This document shows positions 8,173 through 16,668 of a stretch of 64,000 bases of DNA, one piece after another. The notes under the pieces were generated by a model. That model saw only the letters and a program-made list of their open reading frames with translations, was not told the origin of the DNA and made no database searches. The stretch lies in NCBI GenBank assembly GCA_036257595.1, contig DATAFF010000065.1, positions 1 to 64,000 on the forward strand. Reading direction: 5' to 3'. The DNA comes from DATAFF01 sp036257595 (GTDB lineage: Bacteria; Pseudomonadota; Alphaproteobacteria; Rhizobiales; Aestuariivirgaceae). Made by a program: the position numbers and the translations under genes. Positions within the stretch are counted from its first letter, which is position 1. Each line of letters begins with the position of its first letter.

Positions 8173-9198
8173 CTATTGCTCCAGCTTGAACTCGTTCCAG
8201 CGCTTCTCGATCTCGGCGGCGTTCTTGAACCACCAATCGCCGTTGGGCAGCCATTGGACCTTCTTGTTCTCGCTATAGGTCGGGAACTGGTCGAGCTTGT
8301 CCTTCGGAAGTAGCTTCTCGAGTTCCGGGCTCGGTCCCGGATAGGAGATGTATTGGGCAACGCAGGCTTGCTTCTCCGGAATCGTCTGGTCGTGGAACCA
8401 CTGATAAAGCATCTTCTTCTGCTCGTCGGTAGCACCCTTGGCCACCACAAACCAAGACACGTCCAGCATGCCTTGGTTGAACGAGGTCTCCACGCCCTCC
8501 TGGCCGACCACTCGGCCTGACCACGAAATCGCATATTGCGCTTCATTGTCCTTGAGAAGCTGGGGAGGTTGAGCACCAGCCTGCCACCAGATCGAATCCT
8601 TCTTGACACGCCTCAGCGTTTTGAAGGCCCGGTCCAGGTCAATGCCCTTGCTGATTTCCTCCGGAGTCATTCCGTCGGCCATCGCTGCGAAGGGTAGAAC
8701 GTAGTCAGGATAATCCGGCAAAGCACGCTTGCCCGGGAACTTCTCGGTGTCGAAGAATTCGACCCAGTTGCTCGGCGCCGGCACGCCCTTTCGCCAAGCC
8801 ATGATGGTCGAATAGTAGGACGAGCCAAAGCCGTATTTGTTCTTTGCCTCATCGAACATCGGCTTGGGGTCGATTGCCGCCCAGTCGATCTCCTCGATCA
8901 GTCCTTCCGCCGCCATGCGCGACAGCTCGGACGTCGATCCGTCGGTCGATACATTGTTGATCGCCCCCGACTTGGCCTGCGCTGCGAGCTTGGCATAACC
9001 GCCAGGGGTCTCGACGACGATCTTGATGTCCTTCTCTTTGAGCAGATCCGCGTCGACGCATTTTGCCACCGCATCGCCCCATTGGCCACCTGCATGCATC
9101 ACATGCAATTCCTTGACCTGTGCGAATGCAGAGATCGCGAACGCCATCAGTGCGGCTGCGGAAACCGCGGTGAGGCCGAACAATCTCGCCTTAGGCAT
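8173..9198 (-). CDS. Periplasmic substrate-binding protein of spermidine/putrescine-type ABC transporter
   Basis: 341 residues with a clear Sec signal peptide (MPKARLFGLTAVSAAALMAF, cleavage near AFA-Q). The mature part shows the PotD/AfuA-like type II periplasmic fold: VMHAGGQWGDAVAKCV at the N-terminus, GSSYYSTIMAWRKGVP, then FDTEKFPGKRALPDYP. Its start overlaps the ATPase stop by eight bases. Ligand unknown; family members bind polyamines, other cationic amines or opine-like compounds. Confidence 0.87.
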   Translation of the reverse strand: MPKARLFGLTAVSAAALMAFAISAFAQVKELHVMHAGGQWGDAVAKCVDADLLKEKDIKIVVETPGGYAKLAAQAKSGAINNVSTDGSTSELSRMAAEGLIEEIDWAAIDPKPMFDEAKNKYGFGSSYYSTIMAWRKGVPAPSNWVEFFDTEKFPGKRALPDYPDYVLPFAAMADGMTPEEISKGIDLDRAFKTLRRVKKDSIWWQAGAQPPQLLKDNEAQYAISWSGRVVGQEGVETSFNQGMLDVSWFVVAKGATDEQKKMLYQWFHDQTIPEKQACVAQYISYPGPSPELEKLLPKDKLDQFPTYSENKKVQWLPNGDWWFKNAAEIEKRWNEFKLEQ

Positions 9199-10354
9199 TT
9201 CCTTCTCCTTTGCCCTTCACTCCCGACAGAGTCTTGTTGAAGTTGCCGCTCTGTCTCCGGCCGAGATCGGGATTGATCTCACCAGCTGACGAGTCTTCGG
9301 CTGGAATCAGCCATACCCGCGCCGGATCCCAAACAAGCTCCACCCGCTTGCCTTCGGCATAGCGCTGCCGCGAACCTGTGACATGCGCCATCATTTCGAG
9401 GCCGCTGTCGAGTCGCACCGCATAGCGCACGGTCTCGCCGAGAAACACCGCCTCGCGCACTGTTCCCTTGACCATGCCAACGCCGCTGCCGTTGACAAGC
9501 TTGACGTCTTCCGGGCGGATGATGCCGCAGACCCGCCCTGTCAGCCGCGTTTCGCCACTTTGCCCTACCGTGATGGTTTCACCACTGTCGAGCCTGATCG
9601 CGCAAATGCCGCTCGAGGCATCGATCTCGCCATCAAGGAAGTTGGCAAGGCCGAGAAAGCCTGCCACGAAACGGCTGTTAGGACGGTAATAGGCGCTGTC
9701 GGGCGTATCGATCTGCTGCACCCGGCCGGCATCCATGACAACGACACGGTCCGACATCGACAGGGCCTCGTCCTGATCGTGAGTCACCATGATGGTGGTG
9801 ATGCCCAGCCGGCGTTGCAGCTGGTGGATCTCGGTACGTACCTCCTCGCGAAGCTTACGATCGAGTGCCGCCAGCGGTTCGTCCAGCAGCAGTATGTCGG
9901 GCTTGAATACGATGGCACGTGCCAGCGCCACCCGCTGCTGCTGGCCGCCAGAAAGCTCATGTGGGCTTCGCTTGCCGAAGGTCTCGAGTCGGACCAGCGC
10001 CAGCACCTCACCGACCCGGCTGGCGATCTCGGCCTCGGATCGTCGACGCACTCGCAGTGGGAAGGCGATGTTCTCGAAGACCGACATATGGGGAAAGAGC
10101 GCATAGCTCTGGAACACCAGCCCGATGTTGCGCTGAGCTGCCGGAACATCGGTGATGTCACGGCCGCCGATCAGCATCCGCCCGGATGTTGGCTGCATGA
10201 TACCGGACAACAAGGACAGCGCAGTGGTTTTGCCAGACCCGCTCGGACCGAGCAGAGTCGCAAATTCCCCAGACTTCACGTTCAGCGAAACGTCGCTCAG
10301 CGCCCGAACGGGGCCGAACTTTTTGGTGACGCTGACAAATTCGACGGTAGTCAT
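9191..10354 (-). CDS. ABC transporter ATP-binding protein, PotA-like
   Basis: 387 residues with Walker A GPSGSGKTT, ABC signature LSGGQQQRVALARA, Walker B ILLLDEPLAALD and switch His in VTHDQDEAL. A C-terminal TOBE domain (about residues 290-360) is typical of the PotA/UgpC group. It powers the leftward polyamine-type transporter and lies 30 bp after the amidohydrolase gene. The first gene of the transporter set being the ATPase matches potABCD order. Confidence 0.9.
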   Translation of the reverse strand: MTTVEFVSVTKKFGPVRALSDVSLNVKSGEFATLLGPSGSGKTTALSLLSGIMQPTSGRMLIGGRDITDVPAAQRNIGLVFQSYALFPHMSVFENIAFPLRVRRRSEAEIASRVGEVLALVRLETFGKRSPHELSGGQQQRVALARAIVFKPDILLLDEPLAALDRKLREEVRTEIHQLQRRLGITTIMVTHDQDEALSMSDRVVVMDAGRVQQIDTPDSAYYRPNSRFVAGFLGLANFLDGEIDASSGICAIRLDSGETITVGQSGETRLTGRVCGIIRPEDVKLVNGSGVGMVKGTVREAVFLGETVRYAVRLDSGLEMMAHVTGSRQRYAEGKRVELVWDPARVWLIPAEDSSAGEINPDLGRRQSGNFNKTLSGVKGKGEGNA

Positions 10355-10384
10355 CTTACCAAATGAGCATTCCTGATTGAATTA

Positions 10385-11800
10385 TCACGCCATGACGGGC
10401 CATCGGCTCTTGACCTTCACGCCGGCGCGCTCACCCATCCGCATCGCCGACGCCCTTCCGAGCGCATAAACCTCAGCCTCGTCGAGTCGGGTCAGATTTC
10501 CCCGACGGACCAGCACTTCGCCATTGCAGAGCACAGTATCGACGCCCTTCGTCCGGCTGACCAGCATCAGTTGCTTGACCGGCGCCATATTGGGTTGCGC
10601 ATCGGGGAAGTTGGTGCTGCGAATGACAATGTCCGCCCGCTTGCCGGGCTCGATGCTGCCAACCTCGTTCTCCAGCCCGAGTGCCCGCGCGCCGCCTAAG
10701 GTGAACATTTCAAGCAGGGACTCGGATGGCAGGTAGTCGCCCCATTCCCGAGCCACCAGATAGGCGATAAAGCCGAGCTCGCCGAATGCCCAGGCTTTCG
10801 CTACGTCTGTTCCAAAGGCAATATCCGTGCCCCGCCGATGCAACTCAGGAAAACGGCTTCGGGCCTGCTGGGCAATGCCGTAATACATGAAATTGCCCGG
10901 ATGCCAGACCAACGCCATGCCACTCTCTACCACGGCGTCGACCTCGGCATCCGTCAACACATTCATATGGGTGAACACCGTGCTGCGGCCGATCAATCCG
11001 TACTCTGCAAAATAGACGAGCGCCGGCTTGCCGAACCGTTCGCGATCGAAAGCCGCATCGGCGGCCATGAAGTTCTGATGCTGGTGGAATACCGCACCGC
11101 TTCTGTCGGCCAGTTGCTTGGCCTCGCGCATCAGCTCCACGCTTGCGCTGCCGAGCCCGTAAAGCCCGACATGGCCGCGCACCAGTGAATCCGCGTTGCG
11201 ATTCCGCTTCAATTGCCCACCCAGCTCGCGCCGCGCCCGTTTGGGATCACATGGCGCCCGCACCATCTCCGCCGCCATCGGCTCGCCGCCGACGATATCC
11301 CACAACATGCAATCAGATACCGAAGCACGAATGCCTACGGCCTCGACCGCCTCAGCCACCGCTTCAGGCGAGAAGGAAGTTGCCGCATCAACGAAACCGG
11401 TAAAGCCGTTCTTGACCATCTCGACGGCGGCCATCAAAGCGCTGGCATATTCTTCCTCGTCCGTCAGCGCATTGATCCAGCGCGTGAACACGCCCGGCCC
11501 GGCGCCGCCCTCTTCCTTCGGTGGATTTGGATCGTCCGTGATAGAGCCTCGGCTCAGATGGAGATTGGTGTGATAGTGCCCGTCGATGAAGCCGGGATGA
11601 ACGAGATTGCCCTCGGCATTGATGCGGCGCGTCGAGCGCCACGCCTTCTCGATCGCTGTCGTCGGTCCGACATCGACGATGCGCGATCCCTTAATTGCCA
11701 CGGCACCGTCCGAGAGGATGGTTCGTTTGCGATTCATTGTCAGGACGTGACCGTTCATGATGAGAAGGTCACAGGACTGCGCTTGACCTGGCTCTTTCAT
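10385..11800 (-). CDS. Amidohydrolase family protein (TRZ/ATZ, cytosine-deaminase-like)
   Basis: 471 residues. A small beta-sandwich N-terminus (MNGHVLTMN) precedes the metal site: HPGFIDGHYHTNLH (HxH), VFHQHQNF, VFTHMNVL and the catalytic Asp in FGTDVAKA. This layout is that of hydrolytic deaminases/amidohydrolases acting on cyclic or linear amide, amidine or aminated ring substrates. It sits two bases after the acyl-CoA ligase, so it is cotranscribed. A reasonable role is opening or deaminating the imported nitrogen compound to a free carboxylic acid. Confidence 0.83.
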   Translation of the reverse strand: MKEPGQAQSCDLLIMNGHVLTMNRKRTILSDGAVAIKGSRIVDVGPTTAIEKAWRSTRRINAEGNLVHPGFIDGHYHTNLHLSRGSITDDPNPPKEEGGAGPGVFTRWINALTDEEEYASALMAAVEMVKNGFTGFVDAATSFSPEAVAEAVEAVGIRASVSDCMLWDIVGGEPMAAEMVRAPCDPKRARRELGGQLKRNRNADSLVRGHVGLYGLGSASVELMREAKQLADRSGAVFHQHQNFMAADAAFDRERFGKPALVYFAEYGLIGRSTVFTHMNVLTDAEVDAVVESGMALVWHPGNFMYYGIAQQARSRFPELHRRGTDIAFGTDVAKAWAFGELGFIAYLVAREWGDYLPSESLLEMFTLGGARALGLENEVGSIEPGKRADIVIRSTNFPDAQPNMAPVKQLMLVSRTKGVDTVLCNGEVLVRRGNLTRLDEAEVYALGRASAMRMGERAGVKVKSRWPVMA

Positions 11801-11802
11801 GG

Positions 11803-13464
11803 TCAGATCACCTTCCCGGTTTCGCGATCCCAGGATCCGACCCGCAGATCTGACTTTTCCTTGAGCAGCGATTGCTTGTGAACGCGCATCGAGGGGGTTC
11901 GCTCGAAATCAGTCAGTCGGTACTCGATGTAGCGCGGAATCTTATAGGCAGCGAGATTGGCTTTGCAAAAGTCTATTAGCTCTTCCGGCGGGACCGTTCG
12001 GTCTGTCTCGCCGGCATTGAGCTGGACATAGGCCTTGACCTCCTCGCCACGCAGTTCGTCGGGCACCGGGACCACCGCAACCTCGAGGATCTTCGGATTG
12101 GAACGCAGCACTGCTTCGACCTCAGCAGCCGAGATATTCTCGCCCGACCGCCGGATGATCTCCTTCTTGCGACCCACGAAATAGAGCAGTCCCTGCTCGT
12201 CGCGCCGCACCACATCGCCGGAATGATACCAACCGCCACGATTGGCCTCCGCAGTCACCTCCGGCCGGTTGAGATAGCCGGAATAGAGATCGGGGCCGCC
12301 GACTAGCGCCTCACCCGCCTGCCCGACTGGCAAGTCCGTGTCCCGGTCGTCGACGATCCGGATGTTGACGCCAGGTGGCTCGACGCCCATCGTTCCGGAG
12401 CCGACAAGCGCATCGGCGAGATGATCTGGCACCCGGCTCATGATGCCGCCCTCGGTGCTGCCATATTGATTGTGCCAATGGAAACCGTAGCGTTTGATCA
12501 TCTCCGCATGGAGTTCCTTTGGCAGCCCGGCATGGATGGCAAGCCTGATACGGTGGTCGCGCTCGCCTGGTCCCGGCTCGCCTTTCATGAGCAGGGCTGG
12601 AATCGAGGCGATCGACAGGATCTCCGTCGCATCATATTTCTTCACCACATCCCAGAAGCGCGAAACCGAGAAACGCCGCATGGCGATCATCGTGCCGCGC
12701 GAGGCGAGCGACGTCAGCAGCTGAATGGCAGGATCGGCGTAGTAGAAAGGCAAACAGCAGAGCTGCCGGTCCTGCCAGCCGCGCCGGAACAACCTGAGAT
12801 CGACATCGATCACGCGCAGCCACCAGCCATGATGCAGCATGCAACCCTTCGGCGGGCCGGTGGTCCCCGAAGTGTAATAGACAGTGATAATGTCGTCGCG
12901 CTTACAATCAGCCTTGCCGAAATCCAAGGGCTCGGCCCCAACTCCGAAGCGGCTTAGGCCGTTCGGCTCGTCGCCGTCGAGCACGATGATGTGGGCAAGA
13001 TTCGGTGCATTTTCCTGCACTGCGCGGATGACCGGCTCCTGCGGAGTGCCGCATATCGCCGCCACCGGCTGGGCGTCCTTGATGATATGACCGGCATCGA
13101 ATTGCTGCGCCGATGGTGCGATCGACACCAATGTGCCGCGGTTGGCAATAATCGCGAACAGCGCGATCATGAACTCGATCCGATTGTCGAGCATCACCGC
13201 GACGTTGTCGCCAGCCTTTACCTTGCCACGCAAATAGCCGGCAAAGGCCTGGCAGCGCTCCAGGAAGTCCTTGCGCGTGATCGCGAGCCCGTCCTCGACG
13301 ATCAGCACCGGCCGATGGGGGTCCTCGAGACAGCCTTGGTGCACGATCTCGATGACTGTCTGCTGCGGCACGGCACTCCATTCCGGCGGCACGTTCTGGT
13401 GGGCCACCCACTCTTTCGAGCGTCCGGGAACGTTGCTCGTCCCAAGTTCGACGCGATGGCTCAC
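11803..13464 (-). CDS. AMP-dependent acyl-CoA synthetase (CaiC-like)
   Basis: 553 residues of the ANL superfamily: phosphate loop YYTSGTTGPPKGC, A5 motif NQYGSTEGG, A7 YHSGDVV, A8 hinge FVGRKKEIIRRSGENISAAE. At the C-terminus the usual catalytic Gly-Lys (A10) position reads TPSMRVHK, that is Met-Arg in place of Gly-Lys, with a Lys two residues later. Most similar in outline to crotonobetaine/carnitine-CoA ligases. It activates a carboxylic acid for the hydratase and SDR steps. Its start overlaps the stop of the upstream hydratase gene. Confidence 0.87.
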   Translation of the reverse strand: MSHRVELGTSNVPGRSKEWVAHQNVPPEWSAVPQQTVIEIVHQGCLEDPHRPVLIVEDGLAITRKDFLERCQAFAGYLRGKVKAGDNVAVMLDNRIEFMIALFAIIANRGTLVSIAPSAQQFDAGHIIKDAQPVAAICGTPQEPVIRAVQENAPNLAHIIVLDGDEPNGLSRFGVGAEPLDFGKADCKRDDIITVYYTSGTTGPPKGCMLHHGWWLRVIDVDLRLFRRGWQDRQLCCLPFYYADPAIQLLTSLASRGTMIAMRRFSVSRFWDVVKKYDATEILSIASIPALLMKGEPGPGERDHRIRLAIHAGLPKELHAEMIKRYGFHWHNQYGSTEGGIMSRVPDHLADALVGSGTMGVEPPGVNIRIVDDRDTDLPVGQAGEALVGGPDLYSGYLNRPEVTAEANRGGWYHSGDVVRRDEQGLLYFVGRKKEIIRRSGENISAAEVEAVLRSNPKILEVAVVPVPDELRGEEVKAYVQLNAGETDRTVPPEELIDFCKANLAAYKIPRYIEYRLTDFERTPSMRVHKQSLLKEKSDLRVGSWDRETGKVI

Positions 13465-14282
13465 GAAGCAATCTCCGCAAAACCGTTTTTCACCACCAGA
13501 TTTCCGTCGCGGTCCTCAGCCTCGAAGGCGACTGTCCCGGGCGCAAGCCACAGCCTGGCCCGCAATTCCTGCTCTGGCTTGACGTAGAGCGGGTGCGAGA
13601 ATCGACAACCCAGTCGACGGAGCCGGCGCGTGTCGCCCTTGCAGGCCCTCTCGACGATCGATCGCGCGATCAGCGCCAGCGTGCACATGCCATGCACGAT
13701 AGCGGCCGGAAGGCCGAGCGCCTTGGCGGCGGAAGGATCGAGTGTATAGGGCGAATAGTCCCGCGCTGCCTCGGCATAGCGAAACGTCTGGCGGTCATCG
13801 ATCTGAAAGGTCGAAGTTTCGGGCAGGCCGTTGCGCGGCACCGTTGGTCTCGCCGGGTGCACCTCGCCGAGATCCTCCGGAATACGATGGCCTTGCACCA
13901 GGCAAGTGGCGCGCTGCGTGCAGACGGGCTCGCCGTCATGGCTGCGCGTCTCCGACCGCACAAGGAACACCGCTCCTGCGCTCGAATTGCGAATCCCGAC
14001 CAAGCTTGATTGCGAGCGGAGCCGCTGACCCGGCACGATCGGCTGGTGATAGACGAAGTCCTGCTCGCCATGGATCAGGAATCCGCTTGCCACTTCTTTG
14101 AGCACCTCGACCATGCTCTGCATGACGGGCACATGATGGAACACCGGTGGCGCGATCCGCCCTGCCCGATGGCTGGGATTGGTGTCGCCCACCGCCTCGG
14201 CAAATTGCGCAAGGCGTTGCGTGTTGGTGCGAAACTCCTCCGAGTCCCGGGTATAGCCGATCCTGCGCTTCTCGACGCTCAC
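13461..14282 (-). CDS. Fused two-domain MaoC/FAS1-like hydratase
   Basis: 273 residues from a GTG at 14282, chosen because a GAGGAGG ribosome-binding site sits about 11 bases upstream. Two hot-dog halves are present. The N-terminal half has AVGDTNPSHRAGRIAPP, containing a GDxNPxH catalytic-like motif. The C-terminal half, which normally carries the active site, reads ARDYSPYTLDP followed by AIVHGMCTLA: the Asp is kept, but Asn is Ser and the catalytic His is Thr. It should hydrate enoyl-CoA or be a degenerate paralogue of the split pair further down the operon. Fourteen bases separate it from the SDR stop. Confidence 0.8.
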   Translation of the reverse strand: MSVEKRRIGYTRDSEEFRTNTQRLAQFAEAVGDTNPSHRAGRIAPPVFHHVPVMQSMVEVLKEVASGFLIHGEQDFVYHQPIVPGQRLRSQSSLVGIRNSSAGAVFLVRSETRSHDGEPVCTQRATCLVQGHRIPEDLGEVHPARPTVPRNGLPETSTFQIDDRQTFRYAEAARDYSPYTLDPSAAKALGLPAAIVHGMCTLALIARSIVERACKGDTRRLRRLGCRFSHPLYVKPEQELRARLWLAPGTVAFEAEDRDGNLVVKNGFAEIAS

Positions 14283-14296
14283 GCCAGAATACCTCC

Positions 14297-15202
14297 TCAG
14301 ATCCCCAGACCCTCGACGAAATCCGACAATTTCGCTGGCGATGGCAGCCTGTCCCTGAGTGCGCGATCGAGCGCGCTCACGCTCCAGGTGCCGCTGCCGC
14401 AGCGCACATCGACAGCGATCCTCGAGGGTCCGATGATTTCGACCCGGTCGCCATAGGCCTGGAACACCTGATTGGTGGCCGGGCAATCCGCCTTTGCCAG
14501 CCACACCACCAGAGGCGACACATTGTCGGGATCGAACACATCGAAAACGCCCGGCGGCGGCGGCTTGAGGCTGGTCTCGATCCGGGTACGGGCCGATGGC
14601 GAAACCGCGTTGGAGCGGACGCCATATTTTGCGCCCTCGATAGCCACGACACGCGACAATCCGACCACACCGAGCTTGGCCGATGCATAGTTTGCCTGGC
14701 CGAAATTGCCGACAAGGCCGGCGAGCGAGGTGGTATGAATGACCGAGGCGGCCACTGCAGCGCCGGCCTTCGCCTGATCGCGCCAATATGCAAGTGCATG
14801 GCGGGTCGGCGCCGCATGTCCCTTCAGATGAACCGCGATCACCGCATCCCACTCCGCCTCGCTCATATTGGCGAGCGTCCTGTCCCGCAGGATTCCTGCA
14901 TTATTGACGAGGATGTCGAGGCGCCGGAAATGTTTCAGAGCCAACGTCACGAGCTCGGCTGCCTGACTCCAGTCCGATACGTCATGACCGCTGACAGCGG
15001 CGCGCCCGCCGAACTGTTCGATCTCGCGAACCACCTGTTGTGCCGGAGTGGCATCTTGGCCTTCGCCGTGCAGGTCGCCACCCTTGTCGTTCACGATCAC
15101 TGCCGCCCCATGCCGGGCGAGCGCCAAGGCATGCGAACGGCCAAGACCCCGCCCCGCTCCCGTGACGATGGCGACCCGACCATCGAGATCTCGATTGCTC
15201 AC
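14297..15202 (-). CDS. SDR family dehydrogenase, MFE-2 3-hydroxyacyl-CoA dehydrogenase-like
   Basis: 301 residues from the GTG at 15202 (GTGGGAG ribosome-binding site about 10 bases upstream); a GTG at 15244 is an alternative with a poorer site that lies inside the putative operator. NAD(P) loop TGAGRGLGRSHA, NNAGILRD, catalytic Ser in HTTSLAGLVG and YASAK. The VNDKGGDLHGEG insertion after beta-2 is characteristic of the dehydrogenase domain of peroxisomal multifunctional enzyme type 2, which oxidises (3R)-hydroxyacyl-CoA. First gene of the 12-gene leftward operon. Confidence 0.85.
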   Translation of the reverse strand: MSNRDLDGRVAIVTGAGRGLGRSHALALARHGAAVIVNDKGGDLHGEGQDATPAQQVVREIEQFGGRAAVSGHDVSDWSQAAELVTLALKHFRRLDILVNNAGILRDRTLANMSEAEWDAVIAVHLKGHAAPTRHALAYWRDQAKAGAAVAASVIHTTSLAGLVGNFGQANYASAKLGVVGLSRVVAIEGAKYGVRSNAVSPSARTRIETSLKPPPPGVFDVFDPDNVSPLVVWLAKADCPATNQVFQAYGDRVEIIGPSRIAVDVRCGSGTWSVSALDRALRDRLPSPAKLSDFVEGLGI

Positions 15203-15237
15203 AGCGACTGGGCTCCCACCCCGTTCTTCTTTTCGAA

Positions 15238-15269
15238 TTTTCACTTCGCTGGAAAATTTCCACTATGCT
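15238..15269. promoter_or_regulatory. Palindromic operator in a divergent promoter (SDR operon / GNAT)
   Basis: Between the leftward SDR operon and the rightward GNAT gene lies TGGAAA-A-TTTCCA (15250-15262), a perfect 6+1+6 palindrome, nested with a TTTTC-N9-GAAAA inverted repeat (15238-15256). A rightward promoter with TTCACT (15240) and TATGCT (15264), spacing 18, would overlap it. A leftward -10 (CATAGT on the minus strand) lies just to the right. The two XRE-cupin regulators encoded next door are obvious candidates to bind here. Position and symmetry are seen; regulator identity is inferred. Confidence 0.45.
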
Positions 15270-15320
15270 GATACTGAACCTGTGGGCCGTCAAGGCAGAT
15301 CATCACGCAGGGGACCAGAA

Positions 15321-15803
15321 ATGGGAGCAACCATGCCGAAAGACCAGGCAGCGTTTCATATTCGCGAGGTCGCTCTCCGGGACGAACAGCGCTGGCACGC
15401 CATGTTCGCCGCATTGGTTGCCACCGGCCCAGAGCCCTGCGCACACGACGCGCCAGCCTTTGTCTGGAATAGCGTCACAACCGCCGACCATCCAATGCGG
15501 CTGCTCATGGCCGTCGACCGCAAGGACGAAGCCATCGGCTTCCTGTTATACCTCACTCATCCATATTCTTGGTCCTGCCGACCGGTCGCCTACCTTCTCG
15601 ACCTGTATGTCGAGCCGGCAAATCGCGGGCGTGGCATCGGCAGGGCGCTGATAGAGCGGTTGACCGAGATCGGCCGCGAAGCCGGTTGGCTAAAGGTCTA
15701 TTGGATGACCCAGGCTGACAACGAAAAGGCGCACGCTCTCTACGGCAAGATCGCGCAGCGCTCGCCGCTGGTACGTTACGACTTGGTACTCAATGACTAT
15801 TGA
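15321..15803 (+). CDS. GNAT family N-acetyltransferase
   Basis: 160 residues from the ATG at 15321 (a second in-frame ATG at 15333). Acetyl-CoA-binding motif A is clear: LLDLYVEPANRGRGIGRALIERL, with the Arg/Gln-x-x-Gly-x-Gly/Ala loop as RGRGIG. The C-terminal VYWMTQADNEKAHALYGKI is typical of motif B. Acceptor unknown; in this setting an amine or amino-acid substrate of the pathway is plausible, since acetylation is a common first step for polyamines. It converges on the XRE-cupin gene. Confidence 0.85.
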   Translation: MGATMPKDQAAFHIREVALRDEQRWHAMFAALVATGPEPCAHDAPAFVWNSVTTADHPMRLLMAVDRKDEAIGFLLYLTHPYSWSCRPVAYLLDLYVEPANRGRGIGRALIERLTEIGREAGWLKVYWMTQADNEKAHALYGKIAQRSPLVRYDLVLNDY

Positions 15804-15813
15804 CGAACTCTCG

Positions 15814-16500
15814 CTAGATGCCCAGCGCTGCAAGCTCCTTGAGCGACAGAACGACCAGCATCACCCGCGCTTCGGTGTCGCCGGCATTGCGAATGCCATG
15901 GGGCTGCTCTGCCGAGTAGCGCAGCGTGTCGCCCTGCTCGAGCAGCACCTCATTGTCGCCGATTTCGATGATAACGCGCCCCGAGATCACGGTCTGATGC
16001 TCCCATGAGTCATTGCCATGAGCGTTGGCGCGCAGCGATCCTCCGGGCTTAAGGACCATCTCGTACCATTCGACCGGCAGCGCCTGCCGGATCGGCGACA
16101 GGATGCGCGTGATGCACAGCCCGTCGGCGCTGGTAATCGCCGGCGTCGATTCGAACTTGCGATGCTCGTAAATGTGCGGTGCATCGAGGCCTGTCTTGAC
16201 CTCCCCGAGCAGTTCGCCAACGCCGATGCCGAGCGATCGGGTCAGCCGCCATACCCGAGCGAAAGTCGGGTTGACCGAGCCGCGCTCGATCTGCGAAAGC
16301 ATCGATTTGGAGATGCCGGTCAGGGCCTGGAGATCGGCCAGCGTCATATTCTCCTTGAGCCGGTACTGCCTGAGCTTCGGCCCTATGGGCGGCGGCGAGC
16401 CATGCGCCGCCTTTCCGCTTGCGGCACGGACCACCTTGCGCTGACCCGACTTTGCCTGTCCCTCGGTCGTGCCGCCCTTTTTTCGGGTGGATTTCGCCAT
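15814..16500 (-). CDS. XRE family transcriptional regulator with C-terminal cupin
   Basis: 228 residues. A lysine/arginine-rich N-terminal tail (about 35 residues) precedes an HTH_3 domain (LRQYRLKENMTLADLQALTG, then ISKSMLSQIERGSVNPT) and a C-terminal cupin (SWEHQTVISGRVIIEIGDNE, then GDTLRYSAEQPHGIRN). This architecture is typical of regulators of amine and amino-acid catabolism, with the cupin as ligand sensor. It probably controls the neighbouring divergent operon. Convergent with the GNAT gene, 10 bp apart. Confidence 0.87.
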   Translation of the reverse strand: MAKSTRKKGGTTEGQAKSGQRKVVRAASGKAAHGSPPPIGPKLRQYRLKENMTLADLQALTGISKSMLSQIERGSVNPTFARVWRLTRSLGIGVGELLGEVKTGLDAPHIYEHRKFESTPAITSADGLCITRILSPIRQALPVEWYEMVLKPGGSLRANAHGNDSWEHQTVISGRVIIEIGDNEVLLEQGDTLRYSAEQPHGIRNAGDTEARVMLVVLSLKELAALGI

Positions 16501-16668
16501 GCCCTTTCCTGCGCGCTGCGATGCGGAATGGCATCATATCGGCGGATGAAGTCGATATCGAGCACTCAGGCCGAAGGTGCAGGACGGCATACAGGGGAGG
16601 CTTCTCGCAATCCGAGCGGATGATATTCTGGCATGGTAGTTGTGAGGCTTGGCCTGCAGGGATCGATA

